From contig WGOD01000001.1 in assembly GCA_016124205.1 (NCBI GenBank), forward strand, positions 124,001 to 188,000: a stretch of 64,000 nucleotides of DNA, given 5' to 3'. Below are positions 44,087-55,926 of this stretch, piece by piece (position 1 is the first letter of the stretch; the number at the start of each line of letters is the position of its first letter). Below the pieces are notes generated by a model. The model was not told the origin of the DNA. It ran no database searches and was given only the letters and a program-made list of their open reading frames with translations. This DNA comes from Alphaproteobacteria bacterium (lineage in GTDB: Bacteria; Pseudomonadota; Alphaproteobacteria; Caulobacterales; Maricaulaceae). The translations under genes and the position numbers were made by a program.

Positions 44087-46545
44087 GACACGGCTTCCTC
44101 ATAGAGCGCTGCCTGAAGCGCATTGGTCGCCGCCAGGAACCCGTCCTTGCCGCCGAAGCGGCGGATCAGCTCGACCTTCGTCCCCATGCTCCGCAGCGGA
44201 TTGAGGTCGAGGACTTTTACGTCGTCGACATCGAGCACGCCGTCCTCGGCATATTTGTCGAGCAGGGCGTCGAGCACGGTGCGGGCCTCCGGCCCGTAGC
44301 GTGCGAAGACATCGCGCTTACGGACGTTTTCCGCGCGTTCCCGCCGTGTCAGGGGCGGACGGTCGAACGCGACATGGCAGATCAGGTCGAACGGATCGAG
44401 ATCCTTTCCGGCGACCTCTTCGAGCACGTCGAGCAGCACGCCCTCCTCGGCCAGTGCTTCGACAATGGCCGACTTGCGATCGGTCTCTGACCAGCGGCGC
44501 AGGAAGGCGTCGAGGCTGTCGAACTCGTCGCGCAGGCGGCGGCGCGTATAGTCCTTGAGGCTCTCGGTGACGAGCTTGCCATTTCGGTCGAGATATTCGA
44601 CGCGCTCGGCAAGAATGCGGACCTCAACCCCGTCGACATAGAGCTTCCGGATCGGCCGCTTGCCGTTGGGCGGGATGTGAACCCCGCTATCCCCGTCTTC
44701 CTCTGTCCCTGTTGTTTCCCCGGTCCAGGGCGCTTCGCTTTCGCTGCACCCCGGCGGCGTTCCGTCGTCGGGTTCGGGCGGGTCAACCGGGTCGCCTGCT
44801 TTCGGTTCGTAGATCTGAACCGGATCGCCATCGAAGTCCGGGTCGGCGAAGTGCGCGGTCGCACCGCGGAAGTCCATAAGGGTGAAATAGAGCTTGCCGG
44901 TTTCCTCGTGGATGCGCGTACCGCGCCCGACAATCTGCTTGAATTCGGTCATCGAACCGACCAGGCGGTCGAGCACGATCAGGCGGCAGGTCTGGGCATC
45001 CACACCAGTGGAAAGCAGCCGCGACGTCGTGACGAGGACCGGGTAGGGCGATTCCGGGTCGATGAAATTGTCGAGCTGGGCCTTGCCCTCCGGGTCTGAC
45101 CCGGTGATGCGCATGACGTACCGGTGGTCCTTGGCCACGAGGTCGGCATTTTCGTTGACCAGAGCCTGTCGCATGCGGGCGGCATGTTCTTCGTCAACGC
45201 AGAAGACGATGGTCTTGGCCATCCGGTCGCCGCTTTCCTTCAGGAATTGCGTGACCTTCTGAGCGACGAGCTGTGTGCGCTCGTCGATAACGAGGACGCG
45301 GTCGAAATCGCGGGCATTGTAAATCCGGTCCTCGATCTCTTCGCCGTGACGGTCGCGCGCGCCAGGCTCGGGCCGGTAGCCTTCGATGTCGCTGTCGATG
45401 TGAAGCTTGATCACCTTGTAGGGCGCGAGGAAGCCGTCCTCGATACCCTGCTTCAGCGTGTAGGCGTAAACCGGCTCGCCGAAATACTCGATGTTCGAGG
45501 CGTATTCGGTTTCCTTCGGCGTGGCCGTCAGGCCGATCTGGGTCGCCGCATCGAAGTATTCGAGGATTTCCCGCCAGGCGCTGTCCTCGGCCGCACTGCC
45601 CCGGTGGCATTCGTCGATCACGATGAGGTCGAAGAAGTCGCGCGACAGTTCCTTGAAGAGTTTCTGGCGCTCTTCCGGGCCGGTCAGGGCCTGATAGAGC
45701 CCCAGATAGATCTCGTAGGAGGTATCGATCCGACGGGCGGAATCGACCGCTGTCGTCAGGGACACGGCCTCGCCGTCGTCGCGCTCGATCGTCTTCGACT
45801 TCGTCGACAGCTTGGCCATCGCCCCGGCGAAGGGGCGGAAGTCGTTCACCATCGTTTGGTCAACGAGGATGTTGCGGTCCGCGAGGAACAGAATGCGCTT
45901 CTTTTCCTTGGCCTTCCACAGCCGGTGGATGATCTGGAAGGCGGTGTAGGTCTTGCCCGTGCCGGTCGCCATGACGAGCAGGATGCGGTCCTGCCCGCGG
46001 GCGATGGCGGCGGTCGCGGCATTGATCGCGTTGACCTGATAATAGCGCGGGCTCTTGCCTGATCCGTCGTCGTGATAGCGCCTTGTGAAGGTTTCGGCGC
46101 GCGCTTCGGTGTCGAGCCCCTTCCAGCGCCGGTAGGCCTGCCAGAGGGTTTCGGGCGAGGGGAAGTCCGATCGCGCGATCTCGCGCTCCATCGGGGTAGG
46201 CGCCCCGGTTCGGTCGTGCATCACGAAGCCGTCGCCATTTGAGGAAAAGGCGAAGGGGGCGTCGAGCGCCTCGGCATAGCGCAGGGCCTGGCCCATGCCG
46301 TCGGCCATACCGTGCGTATTGTCCTTGGCTTCGACCACAGCGAGATGAACATGCGGTGCGTGGGTGAGGACGTAGTCGGCTTTCGACGGCTTGCCGCGTG
46401 TCTTCAGCTTGCCGCGCACGATGACGCGGCCTTTGGTGAAATAGAGCTCCTCGCGAATCCGGTCTTCGGCCCATCCCGCCGCCTTGATGGCGGGCGTGAT
46501 GAAGCGCGTGCGCACCTCGGTTTCTGTCAGCTTTTCCCCTGCCAC
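44083..46545 (-). CDS. hsdR: Type I restriction endonuclease/translocase subunit (EcoEI-like)
   Basis: 820 residues. N-terminal nuclease: Asp57, Glu72-Ala-Lys74 (VVEAKDN) and the QxxxY motif Gln86-Tyr90 found in type I R subunits. The SF2 helicase motor follows: Walker A ATGTGKT (193-199), DECHRG (about 313) and LTATP, then the second RecA domain with VGRGTRIHEETGK. An EcoEI-type C-terminal domain ends the chain. It translocates DNA by ATP hydrolysis and cuts far from the site. First gene of a long minus-strand operon; its stop overlaps the FRG start. Confidence 0.95.
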   Translation of the reverse strand: MAGEKLTETEVRTRFITPAIKAAGWAEDRIREELYFTKGRVIVRGKLKTRGKPSKADYVLTHAPHVHLAVVEAKDNTHGMADGMGQALRYAEALDAPFAFSSNGDGFVMHDRTGAPTPMEREIARSDFPSPETLWQAYRRWKGLDTEARAETFTRRYHDDGSGKSPRYYQVNAINAATAAIARGQDRILLVMATGTGKTYTAFQIIHRLWKAKEKKRILFLADRNILVDQTMVNDFRPFAGAMAKLSTKSKTIERDDGEAVSLTTAVDSARRIDTSYEIYLGLYQALTGPEERQKLFKELSRDFFDLIVIDECHRGSAAEDSAWREILEYFDAATQIGLTATPKETEYASNIEYFGEPVYAYTLKQGIEDGFLAPYKVIKLHIDSDIEGYRPEPGARDRHGEEIEDRIYNARDFDRVLVIDERTQLVAQKVTQFLKESGDRMAKTIVFCVDEEHAARMRQALVNENADLVAKDHRYVMRITGSDPEGKAQLDNFIDPESPYPVLVTTSRLLSTGVDAQTCRLIVLDRLVGSMTEFKQIVGRGTRIHEETGKLYFTLMDFRGATAHFADPDFDGDPVQIYEPKAGDPVDPPEPDDGTPPGCSESEAPWTGETTGTEEDGDSGVHIPPNGKRPIRKLYVDGVEVRILAERVEYLDRNGKLVTESLKDYTRRRLRDEFDSLDAFLRRWSETDRKSAIVEALAEEGVLLDVLEEVAGKDLDPFDLICHVAFDRPPLTRRERAENVRKRDVFARYGPEARTVLDALLDKYAEDGVLDVDDVKVLDLNPLRSMGTKVELIRRFGGKDGFLAATNALQAALYEEAVS

Positions 46546-47010
46546 GTTCGGCTCGTTCTCCCCCGATCAGGCACACGCGACGAATCCCTGTCATCGGACC
46601 GGCACGTCTAGGTGGAAGATAAGCATGGCGTTCTGGTGAGAGGCCAGAGGGAATTGGATTTCCCGCGGCACTGCGTTCCAGCAGCCCCCTTGTTTCGTAC
46701 TAGGCGCACGGTCCCAAAAGCGCATGGAGAAGCTTGGACTCTCGAAATAAGCGAGGGACAAGAGGGCCGCAGGTCACCTGATGAGACGTTAATAGTGACG
46801 GGGCTTGAGACGCTAGCTGCCGAAAAGGCAACCAGAATCGCTCAAAAGAGAAAGATGTGGATCTCCTGAACGGAATCATTTCGCTCTTTTGATGAGTCCG
46901 GTGAGCCAGAAAACTTACAACAATCAAAGCAAAACGCTTGGGTGGTTGCTGGGGTCCTGAGAGTGATGATTCAATAAAATATTGATTCATATGTCGAAAA
47001 TAGAGTGGTA
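46546..47010. other. Intergenic region between hsdR and tRNA-Ser (island edge)
   Basis: 465 bases with no convincing gene; a plus-strand frame at 46612-46869 has no family features. It becomes AT-rich from about 46860. Near the tRNA it has TGATTCA at 46967-46973 and again at 46983-46989 around AATAAAATAT, a short repeat pair that could be a protein-binding site. The hsdR promoter should lie here. No integrase fragment was recognised. Confidence 0.5.
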
Positions 47011-47103
47011 TGGCGGAGAGGATGGGATTCGAACCCACGGTACGGCTTTTGACCGTACAACGGTTTAGCAAACCGCCGCCTTCGACCTCTCGGCCACCTC
47101 TCC
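47011..47103 (-). tRNA. tRNA-Ser (GCT anticodon)
   Basis: On the minus strand: acceptor stem GGAGAGG...CCTCTCC, anticodon loop TTTGCTAAA in the stem CGG...CCG, a long variable arm (TGTACGGTC...GCCGTACC), the TTCGAATCC T loop and an encoded CCA at 47011-47013. The long variable arm and GCT anticodon identify serine (codons AGC/AGT). Its last 14 bases recur at 26346-26359. Confidence 0.96.
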
Positions 47104-47262
47104 GGCAGGCGCGTTCCTTACCCAATGCCGGGGGCGATAATCAAGCGATTGCTGCGGCTCGCCTCAAACGCCGTTCACTGCAATCCGACGTTCACGATGA
47201 AATCTTTGTTTACGCCTCTTGCCTAGGTTCGCGCTGAACAAAAGCCCGCAAAGGGTGTGGTG

Positions 47263-48507
47263 GTGAAAAACATGGTGTCTTTCCGAACGCCGGGATTCAT
47301 TTCCGGGATTCTTCTGGTCGTCTCTGTTGCATTGGTGTCGGGCCTCGTGATTGGCGGCGGCGTGTTCATGCTGACCCGGCAAAACGGGCAGGACTGGGCA
47401 TTGCGGTCGGCAGAGCGCGTCATTGCCGAACAGGCCGAGACGCAATCGCGGCTGTTCGACGATATCCGGATTGACCATGAAGCGGCCGACTCGGTGCTGA
47501 TGCAGTGCTTCGCTGCGCTTGAAGGCATGGATGTCGACCGCGCGTTCGACCGGCTTTTCCCGCTGCGCGAGGACGGCACGCGCCGTAGCGCTCCGGAGTA
47601 TTTCGACGGATACCGCACCGCGGGCGGGGCCTATGTCGAAGGCATGGGCGCGTTCATCCAGCGCGGTGAGGGGCTGAGCGAACCGGAGAAACGCTTGCTC
47701 ATTGCAGCCTTCCAGACCGTGCACGAATTCGGGGCTGGGATGCGCGGCCGGGTCGATAATTTCTATTTCTTCACACCCAGCAACTCGCTGGTGATCTACG
47801 CGCCGACCCGCGATGACCGGCTTGAATTCTATCGCGTTACCGCGCCGGCAGATTTCGACATCCAGGCGCTGGAATTCGCGGCGATGATGCGGCCGGAAAA
47901 CAACGGCATCGGCGAAATGGTCTGTACCGGACTGGAAAATGTCGTCTACCAGCGCGGCGGTCCTGCGGTTTCCAGTGCTTGCGGGTCTCCCGTCAGGGCG
48001 CGGGGCGAGCATCTCGGCGCGTTCGGAAACTCGATCTATCTGCATACCTGGCTGTCCCAGGCCGTTGTCGAGGCACCGGAAGGCACGACGAGCTTTGTGC
48101 TGAACGCCAATGGCGACGTGATCGCCCACCGCAGCCTGATGACCCTCGACGCGCTCACGCCCGACGCCATGGCGACGGCGAATGCGCAGGTTGATGCCAG
48201 CGGCATTCTCGCTTCGATCGAAGCCGACGGCCGGTCCTATGGTGCGCTGATCTACAACGGTTCCGTTGTTTCCTTCGCCCGGATCGACGCCCCGGGCTGG
48301 CACTACGTCAATGTCCGGCCGGCGACCGCGATTGTCGGGCGCGCACTGCGCTTTTCCGTGCTTGCGGGCGGGTTGGCGATGCTTCTGGTGATTTTCGGCG
48401 CGTTCGGCCTGGCGGCGACCGCGCAGCGTCTTCGCGGATATGCATCCCGTGCGGTTTCCGGCCTGTTCGAAGACGTCGGCGGCGAAGAGGAACCGGCTCT
48501 GCGTTAA
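47263..48507 (+). CDS. Membrane protein with periplasmic sensor-like (Cache-like) domain, no output domain
   Basis: 414 residues if GTG 47263 is used, which has AAGGG 7 bases upstream; an ATG at 47272 is also possible. One membrane helix at about 13-35 and another near 365-390 bracket a ~320-residue periplasmic region. That region has features of a double Cache sensor, including the late strand YGALIYNGSVVSFARIDAPGWHYVNVRP. After the second helix only about 25 residues remain, so no HAMP, kinase or methyl-accepting part is present. Role unknown; a partner protein may carry the output. Confidence 0.7.
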   Translation: MKNMVSFRTPGFISGILLVVSVALVSGLVIGGGVFMLTRQNGQDWALRSAERVIAEQAETQSRLFDDIRIDHEAADSVLMQCFAALEGMDVDRAFDRLFPLREDGTRRSAPEYFDGYRTAGGAYVEGMGAFIQRGEGLSEPEKRLLIAAFQTVHEFGAGMRGRVDNFYFFTPSNSLVIYAPTRDDRLEFYRVTAPADFDIQALEFAAMMRPENNGIGEMVCTGLENVVYQRGGPAVSSACGSPVRARGEHLGAFGNSIYLHTWLSQAVVEAPEGTTSFVLNANGDVIAHRSLMTLDALTPDAMATANAQVDASGILASIEADGRSYGALIYNGSVVSFARIDAPGWHYVNVRPATAIVGRALRFSVLAGGLAMLLVIFGAFGLAATAQRLRGYASRAVSGLFEDVGGEEEPALR

Positions 48508-48589
48508 TGGACAGAGGAGTTCGCTGGCCATAAGGGGCAGACGCCTGTAATAGGGCGCCGCCTCTTCCCCCGCCGGAGCTCCGTATCCC

Positions 48590-50419
48590 ATGTCCGTTTC
48601 TGCTGACCGTTTGCGCAATATCGCCATCGTGGCGCACGTCGACCATGGCAAGACCACGCTGGTCGATCAGCTGCTCAAGCAGTCGGGCACGCTCGGCGAG
48701 CGCGCCGAAGTGTCCGAACGGATGATGGATTCCAACGATCTCGAAAAAGAGCGCGGGATCACCATTCTGGCCAAGAACACGGCCGTGACCTGGGGCGACT
48801 GGCGGATCAACATCATCGACACGCCCGGTCACGCCGATTTCGGCGGCGAGGTGGAGCGCGTCCTGTCGATGGCCGATTCAGTCCTGCTTCTGGTCGACGC
48901 GGTCGACGGTCCGATGCCGCAGACGGCCTTCGTGACCCGCAAGGCGCTGGAACGCGGTCTCAATCCGATCGTGGTCGTGAACAAGGTCGACCGGCCGGGC
49001 GCGCGTCCGGACTGGGTTGTTGACCAGACTTTCGACCTGTTTGATCGCCTCGGCGCAACCGACGAGCAGCTCGACTTCCCCGTGGTCTACGCATCGGCGC
49101 TGCAGGGCTGGGCCAGCCTCGACAGCGACGCGCGGGACGGCGACATGAATGCGCTGTTTCAGATGATCGTCGACCGTTGCCCGCCGCCGCCGGTGGATGT
49201 CGACGGTCCGCTTCAGCTTCAGGTCTCGGCGCTCGACTATTCCAGCTATACCGGCGTGATCGGTATCGGCCGCATCCGTCGCGGAACGCTGACCCGCAAC
49301 CAGACCGTCACGGTGATTGGATCGGACGGGAAAACCCGCAAGGGCAAGGTGCTGCAGGTGTTCGGGTTCCACGGCCTCGAGCGGGTGGAAATGCCCTCCG
49401 CCAGCGCAGGCGATATCGTGACCTTCACCGGCCTTGATCCCCTGAGCATCTCCGACACGCTGTGCGATCCCGACAAGGTCGAGGCGCTGCCGCCACTGAC
49501 GGTCGACGAGCCCACCATCGCCATGACCTTCCAGGTGAACGATTCCCCGTTTGCCGGCCGGGAAGGCAAGTTCGTCACCAGCCGTAACATCAAGGATCGG
49601 CTGGACCGCGAGCTGATCCACAATGTGGCGCTGCGCGTCGAGCAGCTGGATGACGCCGACAAGTTCCGCGTTTCCGGCCGTGGTGAGCTTCACCTGTCAG
49701 TCCTGATCGAGACGATGCGCCGCGAAGGATTCGAGCTGGCCATTTCGCGTCCGCGCGTGGTGACCAAGGAAGTCGATGGCGAGATCCATGAGCCGTGGGA
49801 GACGCTGGTCGTCGACCTGCCGGAGGAGAGCCAGGGCGCGATCATGGAAAAGCTCGGCGAACGCCGCGGCGAGCTGAAGAACATGGTTCCGGACGGGCAG
49901 GGGCGTGTGCGCCTCGACTACAACATCCCGACGCGCGGTCTGATCGGCTTCCGGTCGGAGTTCATGACGGCGACGTCCGGCGCGGGTCTGATGTATCACA
50001 CGTTCGACCGTTTCGCGCCGCGGACGCCGGGCGAGATCGGGCAGCGTCACAATGGTGCACTGATCTCGATGGTGGACGGAAAAGCGCTCGCCTACGCGAT
50101 CTGGAACCTTCAGGAACGTGGCCGCATGTTCATCGGGCATGCCACGGACGTATACGAAGGCATGGTGCTGGGCATCCACAGCCGCGACAACGATCTCGCC
50201 GTGAACCCGACCAAGGGCAAGCAGCTGACCAATATCCGGGCGGCGGGCGCGGACGAGGCCGTCGTGCTGACGCCGCCGATCCGGGTCACGCTGGAATTCG
50301 CGCTCGAATTCATCAATGACGACGAGCTGGTCGAGGTGACGCCGAAGTCCATCCGGATCCGCAAGCGCTGGCTGAAAGAGCACGAGCGCAAGAAGGCGAG
50401 CCGGGCCGCCGAGGCCTGA
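48590..50419 (+). CDS. typA: Translational GTPase TypA/BipA
   Basis: 609 residues, full length. GTPase motifs: [10 protein letters not shown] (G1), RGITI (G2), [12 protein letters not shown] (G3) and [11 protein letters not shown] (G4). The elongation-factor domains II and V and the BipA-specific C-terminal domain follow ([35 protein letters not shown]-like end). Ribosome-associated GTPase needed for assembly and growth at low temperature or stress. Single transcription unit. Confidence 0.98.
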   Translation: MSVSADRLRNIAIVAHVDHGKTTLVDQLLKQSGTLGERAEVSERMMDSNDLEKERGITILAKNTAVTWGDWRINIIDTPGHADFGGEVERVLSMADSVLLLVDAVDGPMPQTAFVTRKALERGLNPIVVVNKVDRPGARPDWVVDQTFDLFDRLGATDEQLDFPVVYASALQGWASLDSDARDGDMNALFQMIVDRCPPPPVDVDGPLQLQVSALDYSSYTGVIGIGRIRRGTLTRNQTVTVIGSDGKTRKGKVLQVFGFHGLERVEMPSASAGDIVTFTGLDPLSISDTLCDPDKVEALPPLTVDEPTIAMTFQVNDSPFAGREGKFVTSRNIKDRLDRELIHNVALRVEQLDDADKFRVSGRGELHLSVLIETMRREGFELAISRPRVVTKEVDGEIHEPWETLVVDLPEESQGAIMEKLGERRGELKNMVPDGQGRVRLDYNIPTRGLIGFRSEFMTATSGAGLMYHTFDRFAPRTPGEIGQRHNGALISMVDGKALAYAIWNLQERGRMFIGHATDVYEGMVLGIHSRDNDLAVNPTKGKQLTNIRAAGADEAVVLTPPIRVTLEFALEFINDDELVEVTPKSIRIRKRWLKEHERKKASRAAEA

Positions 50420-50791
50420 TCAGGCCATATCGATGAAGACAATGCGATGGCCATCCGGGTCGCGGAAGGCGAAGTAGCGCCGTCCGTCAGGCGACCAGCC
50501 AAGGCTCTCTTCCATCACGACCGTGTCGTTCAGAAGGCCGTAAAGCCCGCTGGCATTGTCAACCTGGATCGTCACGGTGGCTTCGCCGCGGGGATCGCCT
50601 TGAGGGTCTGACTCCTCAACCAGGCGGAGATGCGCCTCGTTTTTCGAGACGAGCGCCTCTGTGGGGGCGTTTTCCGGCCAGATATCCACCGTGCGGAAGC
50701 CCAGGTGGCTCGCATAGAAGTCGAGTGACCGCTGAAGGTCTCCGACCGGCAATTGAGGCGCGGCGGATTTGATTTCCGTCAGATCCGCCAC
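50420..50791 (-). CDS. VOC-superfamily (glyoxalase/bleomycin-resistance fold) protein
   Basis: 123 residues from GTG 50791. Paired beta-alpha-beta-beta-beta modules: APQLPVGDLQRSLDFYASHLGFRTV at the start and YFAFRDPDGHRIVFID at the end. Metal-dependent dioxygenases, isomerases and antibiotic-binding proteins share the fold. Ends at the base after the typA stop, convergent with it. Ligand unknown. Confidence 0.88.
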   Translation of the reverse strand: MADLTEIKSAAPQLPVGDLQRSLDFYASHLGFRTVDIWPENAPTEALVSKNEAHLRLVEESDPQGDPRGEATVTIQVDNASGLYGLLNDTVVMEESLGWSPDGRRYFAFRDPDGHRIVFIDMA

Positions 50792-50803
50792 GCCGCTGCT
50801 CCG

Positions 50804-52663
<1,860 letters not shown>

Positions 52664-52772
52664 TAAATTGCCTCCCACCCCGCATTGCTGCGGTGGCCAT
52701 TTGTCCAACGTGTCGCGCTATCCTGCATTTCACCGGACGCGGCGCAACCGGTCTCAAGCGTTCGAAGGACAA

Positions 52773-53291
52773 TCAGCCGGTCGGGGACTGGGCCGTCACC
52801 AGCGCGCACAAATCCGACATGCGCCAGCCTTCGGCGGTGTTGACGAACTCGCACTCGATGTAGTCGCGGCGATGGTAGCCGTAGGGCTGATATCCGGTTT
52901 CCGGGACTACGGGCACGGTCGGACGGAGCTGGTTGTAGCGCGCCTGCGAATAGACGGCGATCGAACGCCGGGACTCCGGCGTCAGCGTCGGCAGGTCGAT
53001 CACGCAGAGCGGCGGGTCCGACAGGATCCCGAGCAGGGTTCCGCTGGTATAGCCCTGCGAGCCCCACATATGTCCGCTGGCGTAAGGATCTTGCGCGATC
53101 AGTGCGCTGCGCGCCGGTCCCTGCGCCGAATTGCGGATCAGCGTCTGCCGGTCGCGCGCAACGATGGCGCGGAAGATCTCGAATTCCTGCGCGTTCGGCG
53201 CACGGCATTGCGGTTCGACCGGTCCGGTCTCGGTTGTCGCGCATCCGGCGAGCGGCATAAGGGCCAGGGCGGCGAGTACGGGCAGACGCAT
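52773..53291 (-). CDS. Lipoprotein of unknown function
   Basis: 172 residues; ATG after AGAGGAAG. Lipobox PLAGCATTETG. Motifs such as RAIVARDRQTLIRNSAQGPARSALIAQDPYASGHMWGSQGY suggest a conserved but uncharacterised envelope family. The C terminus has YRRDYIECEFVNTAEGWRMSDL, like NTF2/SnoaL-type beta strands. No function assigned. Confidence 0.75.
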   Translation of the reverse strand: MRLPVLAALALMPLAGCATTETGPVEPQCRAPNAQEFEIFRAIVARDRQTLIRNSAQGPARSALIAQDPYASGHMWGSQGYTSGTLLGILSDPPLCVIDLPTLTPESRRSIAVYSQARYNQLRPTVPVVPETGYQPYGYHRRDYIECEFVNTAEGWRMSDLCALVTAQSPTG

Positions 53292-53360
53292 CGGAACACT
53301 TCCTCTCGAGATCAGGGCTTCAGTATCGCCTGCAATTCGTGCGCCGCAAGGGCTTCGATG

Positions 53361-55310
53361 TCAGACCGATTTCCGGTTTGCGACGAGGTCGTCGACCACA
53401 CCGGGTTCGGCAAGCGTCGTTGTGTCCCCCAGGCTGTTCAACTCGCCTTCCGCGATCTTGCGCAGAATGCGGCGCATGATCTTGCCTGAGCGCGTCTTGG
53501 GCAGGGACGGGGCGAACTGGATCGCATCGGGTGAAGCGATCGGGCCGATATCGTCACGAACCCACTGGCGAAGCTCCTTTTCGAGCGCGGCGTCCGACTC
53601 CGCATCCTGGTTCAGGGTGACGTAGCAGTAGATTCCCTGACCCTTGATGTCGTGCGGGAAGCCGACGACGGCCGCTTCCGCGACTTTCGGATGGGCGACG
53701 AGCGCGCTCTCGATCTCGGCCGTGCCGAGCCGGTGGCCGGACACGTTGATCACGTCATCCACCCGGCCGGTGATCCACCAATACCCGTCCTCGTCGCGGC
53801 GCGCGCCGTCGCCGGTGAAGTAGAGGCCGGGATAGGTCGAGAAATAGGTGTCGATGAAGCGCTGATGGTCGCCATAGACCGTCCTCATCTGACCGGGCCA
53901 GGAGGTCTTCAGGACCAGATTGCCGCTGGCCGCGCCCTTGATGAAATTGCCTTCGGCGTCGACGAGGTCGGGCTGAATGCCGAACATCGGTGTCGAGGCC
54001 GATCCGGGCTTCAGATCGGTCGCGCCGGGCAGGGGGGTGATCAGGGCCCCGCCGGTTTCGGTCTGCCACCAGGTGTCGACGACCGGGCACCGCTTGTCGC
54101 CGACGACGTCCCAATACCAGGTCCAGGCCGCCGGATTGATCGGCTCGCCGACCGTGCCGAGCAGTCGCAGGGACTGGCGCGAGTGCTTCTTCACATGCGC
54201 ATCGCCAAGACGCTCGAGTGCGCGGATCGCCGTCGGGGCGGTGTAGAAAATTTCCACCTTGTGCTTGTCGACCACCTGCCAGAAGCGGTCCGGGCCGGGA
54301 TAAGTCGGGATGCCCTCGAACATGAGCGTCGTGGCTCCGTTCGCGAGGGGGCCATAAACGATGTAGGTGTGGCCGGTGACCCAGCCCACATCGGCGGTGC
54401 ACCAGTAGATTTCTCCCGGGCGGTAGTCGAACACGTATTCATGCGTCATCGACGCCCAGACCATGTAGCCGCCGGTCGTGTGCAGCACGCCTTTCGGCTT
54501 TCCGGTCGATCCCGAAGTATAGAGAATGAAGAGCGGATCTTCGGCCTGCATGGGTTCGCACGGACAATCGAGATTGACGCCCTTCGCAGCCTCGTGAAGC
54601 CAGTGGTCGCGGCCATCCTTCATGGCAACGTTCGCATCGGTGTGGCGGACGACCAGCACGCCGGTCACGCCTGAAACCTTCTCGAGCGCCTTGTCGACAT
54701 TGGCTTTCAGCGGAATGGCCTTGCCGCCGCGCAGCCCCTCATTCGCGGTGATGACCCATTCCGACCGGCAGTCCTCGATCCGGCCGGCGATGGAATCGGG
54801 CGAGAAGCCACCGAACACGACGGAATGCACCGCGCCGATCCGCGCGCAGGCGAGCATGGCGTAGGCCGCCTCGACGATCATCGGCAGATAGATGGTGACC
54901 CGGTCACCCTTCCTGACGCCCATGTCCTTCAGGACGTTGGCAAAGCATCGCACCTCATCGTGCAACTGACCGTAGGTGACTTTCCTGTCGACGGATGGGT
55001 CATCCCCCTCCCAGATCAGGGCAACATCATTCTGCTTTTCGGGCAGATGCCGGTCGACGCAATTGTAGCAGGCGTTCAGCACCCCATCGGCGAACCAGCG
55101 GATGTGAAGATCGTCCTTTGACCAGGACACGTCGCTGATCTCGGTCGGGGCCTTGATCCAGTCGATCCGCTTCAGTTCCTCCGCCCAGAAGGCGTCGGGG
55201 TTGTCGACCGAGAGTTTGTATTGTTCGGCATAACGCCCGGCATTGATCTTTGCGCGTTTCGACCAGTCGGCCGGGACGGGGATGAGCGTGGGAGAGGTGT
55301 CGTGGGTCAC
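53361..55310 (-). CDS. acs: Acetyl-CoA synthetase
   Basis: 649 residues from GTG 55310, chosen because GGAG lies 8 bases upstream and the length matches Acs (about 650); the open frame beyond it is not coding. Adenylate-forming motifs: [44 protein letters not shown] and the C-terminal [15 protein letters not shown] with the acetylatable Lys. Converts acetate, ATP and CoA to acetyl-CoA in the cytoplasm. Confidence 0.97.
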   Translation of the reverse strand: MTHDTSPTLIPVPADWSKRAKINAGRYAEQYKLSVDNPDAFWAEELKRIDWIKAPTEISDVSWSKDDLHIRWFADGVLNACYNCVDRHLPEKQNDVALIWEGDDPSVDRKVTYGQLHDEVRCFANVLKDMGVRKGDRVTIYLPMIVEAAYAMLACARIGAVHSVVFGGFSPDSIAGRIEDCRSEWVITANEGLRGGKAIPLKANVDKALEKVSGVTGVLVVRHTDANVAMKDGRDHWLHEAAKGVNLDCPCEPMQAEDPLFILYTSGSTGKPKGVLHTTGGYMVWASMTHEYVFDYRPGEIYWCTADVGWVTGHTYIVYGPLANGATTLMFEGIPTYPGPDRFWQVVDKHKVEIFYTAPTAIRALERLGDAHVKKHSRQSLRLLGTVGEPINPAAWTWYWDVVGDKRCPVVDTWWQTETGGALITPLPGATDLKPGSASTPMFGIQPDLVDAEGNFIKGAASGNLVLKTSWPGQMRTVYGDHQRFIDTYFSTYPGLYFTGDGARRDEDGYWWITGRVDDVINVSGHRLGTAEIESALVAHPKVAEAAVVGFPHDIKGQGIYCYVTLNQDAESDAALEKELRQWVRDDIGPIASPDAIQFAPSLPKTRSGKIMRRILRKIAEGELNSLGDTTTLAEPGVVDDLVANRKSV

Positions 55311-55459
55311 GGTCGGCGCTCCGAACGGTTCGCGAATTTTCCGCAGGCTAGCGGGGTCACTCTGGCGCCGCAAACCTCCTTGCTGATGCCGGGTCCGTCG
55401 CGGGAGTTGCCTCTGCGTTCGGCGCGGCCAATGATGCGCGCGCACCAGCAAGGGACGAC

Positions 55460-55828
55460 ATGACGATGAACGGACTTGAGGATCTGACTCCGCAACAGGT
55501 GGCTGACGGGCTGAAGGCGGGAACCCTCATTCTTATTGATGTGCGCGAACCCCGTGAATTCGCGATCGAGCGGATTCACGGGACGCTGAATCATCCGCTG
55601 TCGACGCTTGAGCCCGCCGTGATGCCGGTCGACGGAAAGCGCCGCGTCGTGCTGAGTTGTGCGGGCGGACGCCGGTCCGCCGTGGCGGCGATCCACTGCC
55701 AGGATGCCGGTGTGAACGTGGATGCCCACATGGCTGGCGGTCTGGGCGCGTGGAAGGCGGCAGGCCTGCCCTTCATTTCGATCGATCCCGACACCGGCGA
55801 GATCATAGACAACGGAAAATCGAGCTGA
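55460..55828 (+). CDS. Rhodanese-like sulfurtransferase domain protein
   Basis: 122 residues, a single rhodanese domain. The active Cys67 is in [10 protein letters not shown] (loop CAGGRR), after [17 protein letters not shown]. Such proteins pass sulfane sulfur from one acceptor to another. Starts divergently from acs. Confidence 0.88.
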   Translation: MTMNGLEDLTPQQVADGLKAGTLILIDVREPREFAIERIHGTLNHPLSTLEPAVMPVDGKRRVVLSCAGGRRSAVAAIHCQDAGVNVDAHMAGGLGAWKAAGLPFISIDPDTGEIIDNGKSS

Positions 55829-55873
55829 ATCATGGCATTGCGTGGCTAGCCGCGCAGAACTGCAATCGTCCGC

Positions 55874-55901
55874 TTGTTTTAGCGTGCTAAAACGATATAT
55901 G
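55874..55901 (+). promoter_or_regulatory. Promoter of the his operon with an overlapping TrpR-type palindrome
   Basis: A -35-like TTGTTT (55874-55879) and a -10-like TATATG (55896-55901) are 16 bases apart. Between them lies a perfect inverted repeat, GTTTTAGC-GT-GCTAAAAC (55876-55893). An 18-bp palindrome inside the promoter of a TrpR-like regulator gene is a strong candidate operator for that protein. Confidence 0.72.
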
Positions 55902-55926
55902 TCCGCACCGAAACCGGAGCGGACCC

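Noticed and set aside
46612-46869. 85-residue plus-strand frame between hsdR and tRNA-Ser
   Set aside because: No ribosome site, no domain; composition looks non-coding.
26346-47024. Integrase or transposase expected for a tRNA-linked island
   Set aside because: None of the open frames in the interval shows tyrosine or serine recombinase motifs, and no IS-type inverted repeats were found.
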